From the NCBI RefSeq assembly GCF_007066085.1, contig NZ_CP041405.1, positions 4,853,001-4,917,000 on the forward strand: a DNA stretch of 64,000 nucleotides. Reading direction: 5' to 3'. The DNA comes from Paenibacillus thiaminolyticus (lineage in GTDB: Bacteria > Bacillota > Bacilli > Paenibacillales > Paenibacillaceae). The notes below the pieces were generated by a model. That model was given only the letters and a program-made list of their open reading frames with translations, was not told where the DNA came from and searched no databases. Shown here in pieces: positions 57,014 to 64,000 of this stretch (its first letter is position 1; every line of letters starts with the position of its first letter). The position numbers were made by a program, and so were the translations under genes.

Positions 57014-58165
57014 ATGATGATTCAAAGTCAGGGGCATCCGTCTGCCCCGCCAATCGAAGAGCAGGCAGGAGCGGGAACGCGGCATGAAGACATGCGAGGG
57101 CTGCTTGAGCCTTATCAGGTGCTGGCGCCGGACGGGGAGCTTCGCCACCCTATCGAGGGGGCCATTGACGAGGATCTGATGATACAAATGTACGAGAACA
57201 TGGTGCTGGCAAGAATGTTCGATCGGAAGGCGGTCAACCTGCAAAGGCAGGGCCGAATGGGCACGTACGCCCCTTATGAAGGCCAGGAAGCTTCGCAGGT
57301 CGGGAGCGCGCTGGCGCTGTCCCCCAATGATTGGTTGTTCCCCAGCTATCGCGATCACGCTGCCGCGATGACGCATGGGCAGGCGCTTAGCCGCGTCCTT
57401 CTCTATTGGATGGGGCATATGGAGGGCTCCATCAGTCCGGAAGGCCGCCATATTATGCCGCCGTGCGTGCCGATAGCCACGCATTTGACGCATGCCGTAG
57501 GCACGGCGTGGGCCGCCAAGCTGAAGGGGGAGAAGCAGGCGAGCATCGTGTACTTCGGCGAAGGGGCGACCTCGGAAGGAGACTTCCACGAGGCTTTGAA
57601 TTTTGCCGGGGTGTATCAGACCGCCACCGTCTTCTTCTGCCAGAATAACGGGTACGCGATCAGCGTGCCGTTCCATGCGCAGTCCGCTTCCCGGACGATC
57701 GCCCAGCGCGCGGCCGCTTACGACATGCCGGGGGTGCGGGTGGATGGCAACGATGTGTTCGCCGTATGGCTGACCGTGCGCGAAGCGATTGAGCGTGGCT
57801 TGGACGGCGGCGGACCGACGCTTATCGAGGCGGTCACGTTCCGTTACGGGCCGCATACGACCAGCGACGACCCGCGCAAGTATCGCGATCAGGCCCGGCT
57901 ATCCGCCGAGTGGAGGGAGCAGCGCGATCCGATAGAGCGCTTGAAGCGGCATCTCGTGAAGAGGGGAGCCTGGAGCGAGGAGCATGAGGAGCGTCTGGCG
58001 GAGCGGGTCAGCGGCCTGATCGAGGCCGCGGTCGTGGAGGCCGAGAGCTATCCGAATTCCCGGCCTGAAGATATGTTCATGCACGTAAGCGCTGACATGC
58101 CGTGGTCTGTGGCCGAACAGCGGGAACAGAGCGGCCTGTGTGCGGAAAGGCAGGGTGAGGCATGA
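57014..58165 (+). CDS. 2-oxoacid dehydrogenase E1 component, alpha subunit
   Basis: A 383-residue thiamine diphosphate-dependent E1 alpha subunit of the PdhA/BkdAA type. The cofactor motif is GEGATSEGDFHEAL through CQNNGYAIS. The phosphorylation-loop-like region is FRYGPHTTSDDP. With E1 beta it decarboxylates a 2-oxoacid and transfers the acyl group to lipoyl-E2. The substrate cannot be read from sequence: pyruvate, branched-chain or aryl-pyruvate are all possible. Co-location with paa genes favours an aromatic 2-oxoacid. ATG 57014 follows GGGGAGGGAG; a second ATG is directly adjacent. Confidence 0.9.
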   Translation: MMIQSQGHPSAPPIEEQAGAGTRHEDMRGLLEPYQVLAPDGELRHPIEGAIDEDLMIQMYENMVLARMFDRKAVNLQRQGRMGTYAPYEGQEASQVGSALALSPNDWLFPSYRDHAAAMTHGQALSRVLLYWMGHMEGSISPEGRHIMPPCVPIATHLTHAVGTAWAAKLKGEKQASIVYFGEGATSEGDFHEALNFAGVYQTATVFFCQNNGYAISVPFHAQSASRTIAQRAAAYDMPGVRVDGNDVFAVWLTVREAIERGLDGGGPTLIEAVTFRYGPHTTSDDPRKYRDQARLSAEWREQRDPIERLKRHLVKRGAWSEEHEERLAERVSGLIEAAVVEAESYPNSRPEDMFMHVSADMPWSVAEQREQSGLCAERQGEA

Positions 58166-59145
58166 GCCGGAGGTTTACGATATTGCAAGCGATTCATGAA
58201 GCGCTCGATCAGAAGCTGGCGGACGATCGGCGCGTCATGCTGACGGGCGAAGACATCGGCGTCAACGGCGGCGTGTTCCGGGCGACAGAGGGGCTGTTCG
58301 ACAAGTACGGCAAGGAACGGGTCGTCGATACGCCGCTGGCTGAAGCCGGCATTATTGGCTCGGCGATTGGGCTGGCGCTGAATGGCTTCATTCCGGTCGT
58401 CGAAATTCAATTTTTGGCCTTCATTTATCCCGGCTTCGAGCAGCTCATCACCCATGCGGCCCGCATGCGGTATCGGACGCGGGGACAGTACAATGTCCCT
58501 CTTGTCATCCGCACGCCATACGGAGCGGGAATCCGCGGGCCGGAGCTTCATTCGGAGAGCGTGGAAGCATTCTTCGTCCATACGCCCGGCCTCAAGGTGG
58601 TCGTGCCGAGCAATCCTTATGATGCCAAAGGCCTGCTCATTAGCGCCATCGAAGATCCCGATCCGGTTGTTTTTCTGGAACCGGCCCGGATCTATCGCGC
58701 CTTCAAGGAGGAAGTGCCGGAGGAGATGTACCGCATTCCGTTAGGGAAGGCGAATATCGTCCAGGAAGGCACAGACGTGACGCTGATATCGTGGGGGGCC
58801 ATGATGCGGGTGGCGCTTGAAGCGGCCCGGCAGCTGGAGCAGGAGAAGGGCTGGTCCTGCGAAGTCATCGATCTCCGCTCGCTGTATCCGCTCGATCGGG
58901 ATGCGATTGCGGCATCCGTGAAGAAGACGGGCCGAGCGCTGATTGTTCATGAGGCGCAAAAGACGGCCGGGGTCGGCGCGGAAATTGTCTCGCTGATCAA
59001 TGACGAAGCGCTGATGTATTTGCGGGCTCCGATTCAGCGGATTACCGGCTTCGATGTGCCGGTTCCGCAATTCTCGCTCGAGGATGTTTATGTTCCGACG
59101 GTTGAGCGGGTGAGAGCGGGAATCGCCACTGCAATTCAGTTCTGA
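58162..59145 (+). CDS. 2-oxoacid dehydrogenase E1 component, beta subunit
   Basis: A 327-residue E1 beta subunit with the normal transketolase-type pyrimidine-binding and C-terminal domains: MLTGEDIGVNGGVFRATEGL, TPLAEAGIIGSAIGLAL, TPYGAGIRGPELHSES and VVPSNPYDAKGLL. It pairs with the preceding alpha subunit in a heterotetramer. Its ATG overlaps the alpha-subunit stop by four bases, so equimolar synthesis is favoured. Confidence 0.92.
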   Translation: MSRRFTILQAIHEALDQKLADDRRVMLTGEDIGVNGGVFRATEGLFDKYGKERVVDTPLAEAGIIGSAIGLALNGFIPVVEIQFLAFIYPGFEQLITHAARMRYRTRGQYNVPLVIRTPYGAGIRGPELHSESVEAFFVHTPGLKVVVPSNPYDAKGLLISAIEDPDPVVFLEPARIYRAFKEEVPEEMYRIPLGKANIVQEGTDVTLISWGAMMRVALEAARQLEQEKGWSCEVIDLRSLYPLDRDAIAASVKKTGRALIVHEAQKTAGVGAEIVSLINDEALMYLRAPIQRITGFDVPVPQFSLEDVYVPTVERVRAGIATAIQF

Positions 59146-59167
59146 CCGTTCAGGAGGGGGAACGCAA

Positions 59168-60487
59168 ATGATAGAGTTCAAGCTTCCCGACGTGGGAGAA
59201 GGCATTCACGAAGGGGAAATCGGAAAATGGCTGATCAAGGAGGGAGAGCGGGTTGCCTGCGATCAGCCGATCGTCGAGGTGCTGACGGACAAAGTGAACG
59301 CCGAGCTGACCGCTCCGGCAGGCGGCGTAGTGCACAAGCTGATGTTCGCCGAGGGGGACGCTGTCCAGGTAGGCCAGGTGCTATTCCTTCTTGAAGCGGA
59401 GGGGCGCGTACCCATGGATGGATTGGGGACAGAAGCGGAACAGGCAGCCTCTGCCGTTGCCGATCCTCCGCCTCCGCTCGCAGTGCCCGTGCCGCCGGCC
59501 GCACCCGCATCCCCGGCAGGAAGAGTGCGCGCGGCCCCCTATGTTCGCCAGCTTGCGCGGCAATTGAATGTCGACATCGAGCAGGTGAAGGGGGGCGGAG
59601 CGGATGGCCGCATTACCGAAGAGGATGTGCGGCGCTATGCGGCGGCCGGCACGGCGAAGGAAGCGGAAGACTCTGACATGCCGCGACTGGATGCGGTTCT
59701 GCCTGTGCGGGAGCGGACGGAGACCGCTGCCCGGCCGCAGGATGCCGCTGCCCGGCTGGAGGCTGCCGGACTGGCGCCCGCTTGTCCCGAGGAACGGATT
59801 CCGCTGCGGGGCGTGCGCCTGAAGATCGCCGAACGGCTAGTCAAGGCGGTGACCATCATCCCGCATGTCACGCAGGTGGATGAACTGGAGGCCGATGCGC
59901 TGCAGGCGCTGCGCGAACGTCTTCAGCTGCTGGCGGCCGAACGGCAGGTGAAGCTGACGTACTTGCCGTTTTTTATCAAGGCGATCGTCATCGCGCTCAA
60001 GGAATTTCCGGCCTTCAACGCGTCGCTTGACGACGAGAGCAAGGAGATCGTCTTGAAGCGCTATTATCATATCGGGATTGCGACCGATACGCCGGACGGC
60101 CTTATCGTTCCGGTCATCCGGCACGCCGATCGGAAGACCGTCTTCGAGCTGGCGGAAGAGATTGGGCGGCTGTCGGAGCGGGCCCGCGCAGGGAAGCTGG
60201 CGCTGGAGCAGATTACCGGCGGCACCTTCACGATCAGCAACGTCGGGCCGATCGGCAGTCTGCTCGCGACGCCGATCATTAACCATCCGGAAGCGGCCAT
60301 TCTGGCGCTGCACAAGATGGAGCCGCGTATGGTTGTCCGCAACGGGGAAGGCGTCATCCGTCTCATGATGAATATGGCGCTCTCCTTCGATCACCGGATT
60401 ATCGATGGAGCGGATGCGATTCGGTTCACGAACCGGATCAAGCGGCTGTTGGAGCAGCCTGACTTACTATGGGCGGAGATGGTATAG
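59168..60487 (+). CDS. Dihydrolipoamide acyltransferase (E2)
   Basis: A 439-residue E2. One lipoyl domain spans residues 1-78 with the lipoylated lysine at position 42 (VLTDKVNAEL). An Ala/Pro-rich linker follows, then a peripheral-subunit binding domain at about 118-158 (APYVRQLARQLNVDIEQVKG with DGRITEEDVRRY). After a second linker comes the catalytic domain, with SFDHRIIDGADA holding the active-site histidine. It forms the core of the complex and transfers the acyl group to CoA. The start follows CAGGAGGGGG. It has a single lipoyl domain, as in BkdB. Confidence 0.92.
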   Translation: MIEFKLPDVGEGIHEGEIGKWLIKEGERVACDQPIVEVLTDKVNAELTAPAGGVVHKLMFAEGDAVQVGQVLFLLEAEGRVPMDGLGTEAEQAASAVADPPPPLAVPVPPAAPASPAGRVRAAPYVRQLARQLNVDIEQVKGGGADGRITEEDVRRYAAAGTAKEAEDSDMPRLDAVLPVRERTETAARPQDAAARLEAAGLAPACPEERIPLRGVRLKIAERLVKAVTIIPHVTQVDELEADALQALRERLQLLAAERQVKLTYLPFFIKAIVIALKEFPAFNASLDDESKEIVLKRYYHIGIATDTPDGLIVPVIRHADRKTVFELAEEIGRLSERARAGKLALEQITGGTFTISNVGPIGSLLATPIINHPEAAILALHKMEPRMVVRNGEGVIRLMMNMALSFDHRIIDGADAIRFTNRIKRLLEQPDLLWAEMV

Positions 60488-61930
60488 ATGGTTGTCGGCG
60501 AGATTGCAGTAGAAACGGAAGTTGTTGTTATTGGCGGCGGTCCGGGCGGGTATTCGGCGGCCATTCGCCTGGGCCAGTTGGGGCAATCGGTTGTTCTAGT
60601 GGAAAAAGAAGAGCTGGGCGGCGTCTGTCTTCATTCGGGCTGCATTCCGTCCAAAGCGTTGATTCATGCGGCCAGCCTATATGACGATGCCAAGTCGGCC
60701 TCCAAGCTGGGGCTGCGGCTCGACCCGGGGGCGCTTGCCTTCGATATGTCCGTATGGCAGCAGTGGAAATCCGGCATCGTCGGCAAGCTGCGAAGCGGCG
60801 TGGCACAGCTCTGCGCTGCCAACGGGGTTACGGTCGTGAAGGGGAGCGCCGTCTTCCTGTCCGCCGACCGCGTCGGGGTGGAGACGGAATCCGGCTTCGA
60901 GACCTATAAGTTCCGGCAGGCGATCATCGCCTCGGGATCACGGCCGCATCTCCCGGCATTCACAGCAGTTGGCGGTCCACGCATCCTCACTTCGGCGGAG
61001 GCGCTGGAGTCGGAGACTCTGCCGGAGCGTCTGGCCATTATCGGGAGCGGCTACATCGGCATCGAATTGGGCATGGCCTTCGCCAAGCTTGGATGCCGCG
61101 TGACGCTTATCGAGCGGGAGGAGCGTATCATCCCGCTTGTAGACGGCAGCCTCGCCGCGGAAGTGAAGCGGCGCGCCAGCAAGCTGGGAATGGTCATCAA
61201 GACGGGGACGGAAGTGCGCGCGGTGGCTGAGCATGACGATCATGTCGAGCTGCGCCTCGAATCGCGGCAGCATGTTGAGGAGAGCATCCTCTGCGACAAG
61301 GTGCTGGTGACGACCGGGCGCATGCCGAACACGGAGGGGCTCGGCCTTAGCCAGGCGGGGGTGCAGGTGGATGAGCGCGGCTATGTTCCGGTCGATGCGG
61401 AGTGCCGGACGAATGTGCGCCACATCTTCGCCATTGGGGATATTACGCCAGGGCCCGCTCTTGCCCACCGGGCCGCGAAGCAGGGCACGGTCGCCGCAGA
61501 GGTTATCGGCGGACTTCCTAGCGCCTTCGATTCGCCCTATGTGCCGTATGTCATTTTCTCCGATCCGCAGATTGCGGGCGTGGGGCTGACCCGGGCGGAA
61601 GCCGAGCGGCAGGGCATGAAGGTGAAGACGGGGCGCTTCCCGTTCCGGGCCAACGGATACGCGCTGGCGGCCGGGAAGACAGACGGCTTCGCGGAAGTGG
61701 TCGTCGACGCGGATTCCCACTTGCTGCTGGGCATGCACGCGGCAGGCGCGGATGCCGGCAGCTTAATCGGCCAAGGCGCGCTCGCACTCGAATTGGCGGC
61801 GAGAGCGGAAGATGTGGCCATGACGGTCCATCCGCACCCGACGCTCAGCGAAGGCTGGCTGGAGGCGGCAGCCGCCGCCTTGGGGCATGCCATACACATT
61901 GTGAATGAGAGGAGGCTGGAAGATGAGTAA
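60488..61930 (+). CDS. Dihydrolipoamide dehydrogenase (E3)
   Basis: A 480-residue flavoprotein that reoxidises the lipoyl group of E2 with NAD. The FAD-binding motif is VVIGGGPGGYSAAIRLGQLG. The redox-active disulfide is in GGVCLHSGCIPSKAL. The NAD-binding motif is IIGSGYIGIELG. The C-terminal HPHPTLSEGW carries the catalytic histidine and glutamate. It starts immediately after the E2 stop and ends with an 8-base overlap into paaA, so the complex and the epoxidase genes are one transcription unit. Confidence 0.93.
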   Translation: MVVGEIAVETEVVVIGGGPGGYSAAIRLGQLGQSVVLVEKEELGGVCLHSGCIPSKALIHAASLYDDAKSASKLGLRLDPGALAFDMSVWQQWKSGIVGKLRSGVAQLCAANGVTVVKGSAVFLSADRVGVETESGFETYKFRQAIIASGSRPHLPAFTAVGGPRILTSAEALESETLPERLAIIGSGYIGIELGMAFAKLGCRVTLIEREERIIPLVDGSLAAEVKRRASKLGMVIKTGTEVRAVAEHDDHVELRLESRQHVEESILCDKVLVTTGRMPNTEGLGLSQAGVQVDERGYVPVDAECRTNVRHIFAIGDITPGPALAHRAAKQGTVAAEVIGGLPSAFDSPYVPYVIFSDPQIAGVGLTRAEAERQGMKVKTGRFPFRANGYALAAGKTDGFAEVVVDADSHLLLGMHAAGADAGSLIGQGALALELAARAEDVAMTVHPHPTLSEGWLEAAAAALGHAIHIVNERRLEDE

Positions 61931-62906
61931 TCGGACGGACCCGGATAGAGCGCTGGACGACGAGCGTCTGGCGCATTTCCTGAACCGGATTGACCGGGGC
62001 GACAAGATTGAAGCGGACGATTGGATGCCAGACGATTACCGCAACCAGTTAATCAAGCTGATATCGATGCACGGCGTGAGTGAAATTATGGGAGCGCTGC
62101 CCGAGAAGGAATGGGTTCCGAAGGCGCCGACGCTGCGCCGCAAGCTGGCGATCATGGCCAAGGTGCAGGATGAGATGGGGCATGGACAGCTGCTGCTGCG
62201 CGTCGCAGAGGATCTGATGGCGCCGCTTGGCCAGACCCGTGAGGATCTGCTGCGCAATCTGTTCTCCGGGAAGTTGAAGTTCCACAACGTCTTCCATATG
62301 GAGGCGCCTACCTGGGCGGATGCCGGCGTCATCGCCTGGCTCGTCGACGGCGCGGCGATCATTACCCAGACGATGTCGCTGGAGACATCCTACGCGCCGT
62401 ATGCCCGCGCGCTCCAGCGCATCTGCGCGGAAGAGAAATTCCATGCTCAGCATGGGGAGAGCATCGTGCTGGAGCTGGCCGAAGGGACGCCGGAGCAGCG
62501 CCGGATGCTGCAGGAGGCAGTGAACCGTTGGTGGCCTTCCTTGCTGATGTTCTTCGGCCCGCCGGATGATGGGACCGTGTCCAGCAATCAGCAGCTGAAC
62601 ATGCGCTACAAGATTCGCTCGCAGACGAACGAGGAGCTGCGGCAGGCCTTTTTCAATAAATATGTGAACCGGATTTTTCATCTGGGCTTGACGCTTCCAG
62701 ATGACACGATCCGCTATGACGAAGCGGAAGGCGTCTGGCATTACCGGCAGCCCGACTGGGACCGCTTCGTGCAGATTGTGCGCGGGAACGGGCCTTGCTC
62801 GGCACAGCGGCTGCGGCTGCGGAAGACATCCTACGAAGAGGCGAAATGGGTGCGCGACGCGATGCTGGCGCCCCGCACATCCTATGCGGCAGGAGGAGCG
62901 ATATGA
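61923..62906 (+). CDS. paaA: 1,2-phenylacetyl-CoA epoxidase, catalytic subunit PaaA
   Basis: A 327-residue bacterial multicomponent oxygenase subunit with a ferritin-like di-iron fold. Iron ligands are in the helices containing KVQDEMGHGQLL and CAEEKFHAQHGE, both ExxH-type. PaaA with PaaC and PaaB converts phenylacetyl-CoA to the ring 1,2-epoxide. ATG 61923 follows GAGGAGG and overlaps the E3 stop. It ends with a four-base overlap with paaB. Confidence 0.95.
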   Translation: MSNRTDPDRALDDERLAHFLNRIDRGDKIEADDWMPDDYRNQLIKLISMHGVSEIMGALPEKEWVPKAPTLRRKLAIMAKVQDEMGHGQLLLRVAEDLMAPLGQTREDLLRNLFSGKLKFHNVFHMEAPTWADAGVIAWLVDGAAIITQTMSLETSYAPYARALQRICAEEKFHAQHGESIVLELAEGTPEQRRMLQEAVNRWWPSLLMFFGPPDDGTVSSNQQLNMRYKIRSQTNEELRQAFFNKYVNRIFHLGLTLPDDTIRYDEAEGVWHYRQPDWDRFVQIVRGNGPCSAQRLRLRKTSYEEAKWVRDAMLAPRTSYAAGGAI

Positions 62907-63244
62907 GCAGCGAACGTGAGGAGCAGTTTGCCATCTATGAGGTGTTCAGCCAGAAGAGCCCGTCTGCCGGCTTCGCGCACCAGTTCAGCTTGCTGGCGCC
63001 CAACCCGGAAGCCGCGCTCATGATGGCGCGGGAGAACTTCATGCGCCGCGAGCCCTGCATCAATATCTGGGTCGTGAACCGCGACGATATCCATGGATTG
63101 TCGCCGGAGGAACGGGCGAGCCTCGAACGGCTGGACAACAAAAGCTATCGCGAGACGAAGGGCTACGGCGATGTGCAATCGAGGTGGCGCATCCACAAGG
63201 AAGCGTACGAGAGTAAAGCGGATATCGTCCGGAAGGAGGGCTGA
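62903..63244 (+). CDS. paaB: 1,2-phenylacetyl-CoA epoxidase, structural subunit PaaB
   Basis: A 113-residue PaaB. The family pattern is clear: YEVFSQKSPSAGFAHQFSLLAPNPEAAL, in two pieces, then NFMRREPCINIWVV and YRETKGYGDVQSRW. PaaB bridges two PaaAC heterodimers and is required for activity. ATG 62903 follows AGGAGGAG; the upstream open frame to 62795 is inside paaA and is not used. Confidence 0.95.
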   Translation: MSSEREEQFAIYEVFSQKSPSAGFAHQFSLLAPNPEAALMMARENFMRREPCINIWVVNRDDIHGLSPEERASLERLDNKSYRETKGYGDVQSRWRIHKEAYESKADIVRKEG

Positions 63245-63245
63245 C

Positions 63246-64000
63246 ATGACAGAGCTTATTTGGACAGAGACGGCGGAAGAGGCCAAGCGCAGCCCGGAAT
63301 ATGCGCGGGCCTTGCAGGAATTGCTGCTCCAGATTGCAGACGATGACTATATTTTGGCTTACCGGGGATCGGAATGGCTAGGGCTGGCCCCTCACATCGA
63401 GGAAGATGTCGCCTTCTCGTCGATGGCGCAGGACATGATGGGGCATGCGGCGATGCTGTACGGGATGCTGGAGGAGCTGGGGGCCGGCAAGGCGGATGAT
63501 CTGGCGCATTTGCGCAGCCCGGAGGCGTTCCGCAATGCCATTCTGGCGGAGCGTCCGAACGGGCCGGGCGAGTATGCGGATGAGCCGCATTATGATTGGT
63601 CCTATGCGATTGCCCGCTGCTGCCTGTATGGCCTGTTCAAGGACATCCGGCTGGAAGCGTTGCGCCGGTCTTCGTATGTGCCGCTGGCGCAGACGGCAAG
63701 CAAAATGCAGCGCGAGCATCACTATCACATCCGGTATTGGCGCTCATGGTTCATGCGGCTGGCAGACAGCACGGACGAAGCGCGCTTGCGCTTGAACGCG
63801 GCTGTGGCTCAGGTGTGGAGCGATGTCGGCAGCCTGTTCCCGCTTGGCAGCGAGGAGGAAGCAATCGTCCGCTTCGGGCTGAGCATAGGCGGCGACGAAT
63901 TGGCGCGGCGGTGGAAGACGGCGGCGCAGAGCTTGTTCGAAGCGAGCGGGCTCGTATGGCCGGGAGACTGGGCCATTCCTGTCCGGAATGGACGCGACGG
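63246..64000 (+). CDS. paaC: 1,2-phenylacetyl-CoA epoxidase, subunit PaaC (3' truncated by the window)
   Basis: The frame starts one base after the paaB stop, with AAGGAGG overlapping the end of paaB, and is open to the window end (251 codons visible). The ferritin-like fold of the non-catalytic subunit is recognisable (LQIADDDYILAYRGSEWLGLAP, AQDMMGHAAMLYGML, MQREHHYHIRYW). PaaC stabilises PaaA in the heterodimer. paaD/paaE and the later pathway genes would be expected downstream. Confidence 0.93.
   Translation, partial: MTELIWTETAEEAKRSPEYARALQELLLQIADDDYILAYRGSEWLGLAPHIEEDVAFSSMAQDMMGHAAMLYGMLEELGAGKADDLAHLRSPEAFRNAILAERPNGPGEYADEPHYDWSYAIARCCLYGLFKDIRLEALRRSSYVPLAQTASKMQREHHYHIRYWRSWFMRLADSTDEARLRLNAAVAQVWSDVGSLFPLGSEEEAIVRFGLSIGGDELARRWKTAAQSLFEASGLVWPGDWAIPVRNGRD

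Noticed and set aside
55841..57856. 671-codon minus-strand open frame across the ABC transporter and E1 alpha genes
   Set aside because: The three + strand genes it crosses are clear family members with good starts; the antisense product matches nothing I know.

Overview
The window looks like the chromosome of a Gram-positive Bacillota bacterium, most likely a Paenibacillus. The reasons are Bacillus-type Shine-Dalgarno sequences (AGGAGG-like), GTG and TTG starts, a dhb catecholate-siderophore operon, MntR and YpsA proteins, and a GC-rich core interrupted by AT-rich foreign stretches. This assignment is inferred from gene content, not from a marker gene.

Layout. (1) 1-15.4 kb: catecholate siderophore locus, all on +: the end of a FeuA-like receptor, a BesA-like esterase, dhbA-dhbC-dhbE-dhbB-dhbF, an MbtH-like protein and an MFS exporter, closed by a terminator. 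The second DhbF adenylation domain reads as threonine. The first does not match the B. subtilis glycine code exactly, so the product may be a bacillibactin relative. (2) 15.6-24.4 kb: mixed genes. These are an unknown protein, a SUKH-family gene, a Nudix hydrolase, htpG behind a perfect CIRCE element, a PutP-like symporter, and a decayed stretch with an IS1380-type transposase remnant flanked by two related membrane-anchored small proteins. (3) 24.4-28.4 kb: manganese uptake (mntB, mntC, mntA) behind an MntR-box-like palindrome, then mntR and a convergent ypsA.

(4) 28.6-47.2 kb: the most unusual region, a polymorphic-toxin island. It has a DcrB/DUF1795-like protein, a VgrG-like spike protein, a pentapeptide-repeat protein, an Imm11-like protein, a DUF4280 PAAR-like protein, and a 2531-residue protein fusing a VgrG-like head, hydrophobic segments, a long Rhs/YD shell and a nuclease-like tip. 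A SUKH immunity gene follows. Downstream are three displaced, damaged copies of the rhs 3' end. One carries a second nuclease-like tip with a SUKH-4 immunity gene, and one is followed by a Syd-family immunity gene. They are interspersed with nonsense- and frameshift-damaged small genes and a recurring terminator-like repeat. No sheath, tube or baseplate genes are present in the window.

(5) 47.3-52 kb: endonuclease V on the minus strand and a fruR-fruK-fruA fructose operon with phased TGATTG repeats in its promoter region. (6) 52-53.6 kb: a PlcR-like HTH/helical-repeat regulator divergent from a 46-residue secreted peptide gene, a candidate peptide-pheromone pair. (7) 54.2-64 kb: a tightly packed + strand series of a TrpXYZ-like ABC transporter, a complete 2-oxoacid dehydrogenase complex (E1alpha, E1beta, E2, E3) and paaA-paaB-paaC of phenylacetyl-CoA epoxidase. 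The window ends inside paaC. Together these suggest aromatic amino acid uptake, oxidation of an arylpyruvate to an arylacetyl-CoA, and ring epoxidation.

No tRNA, rRNA or CRISPR array was recognised.
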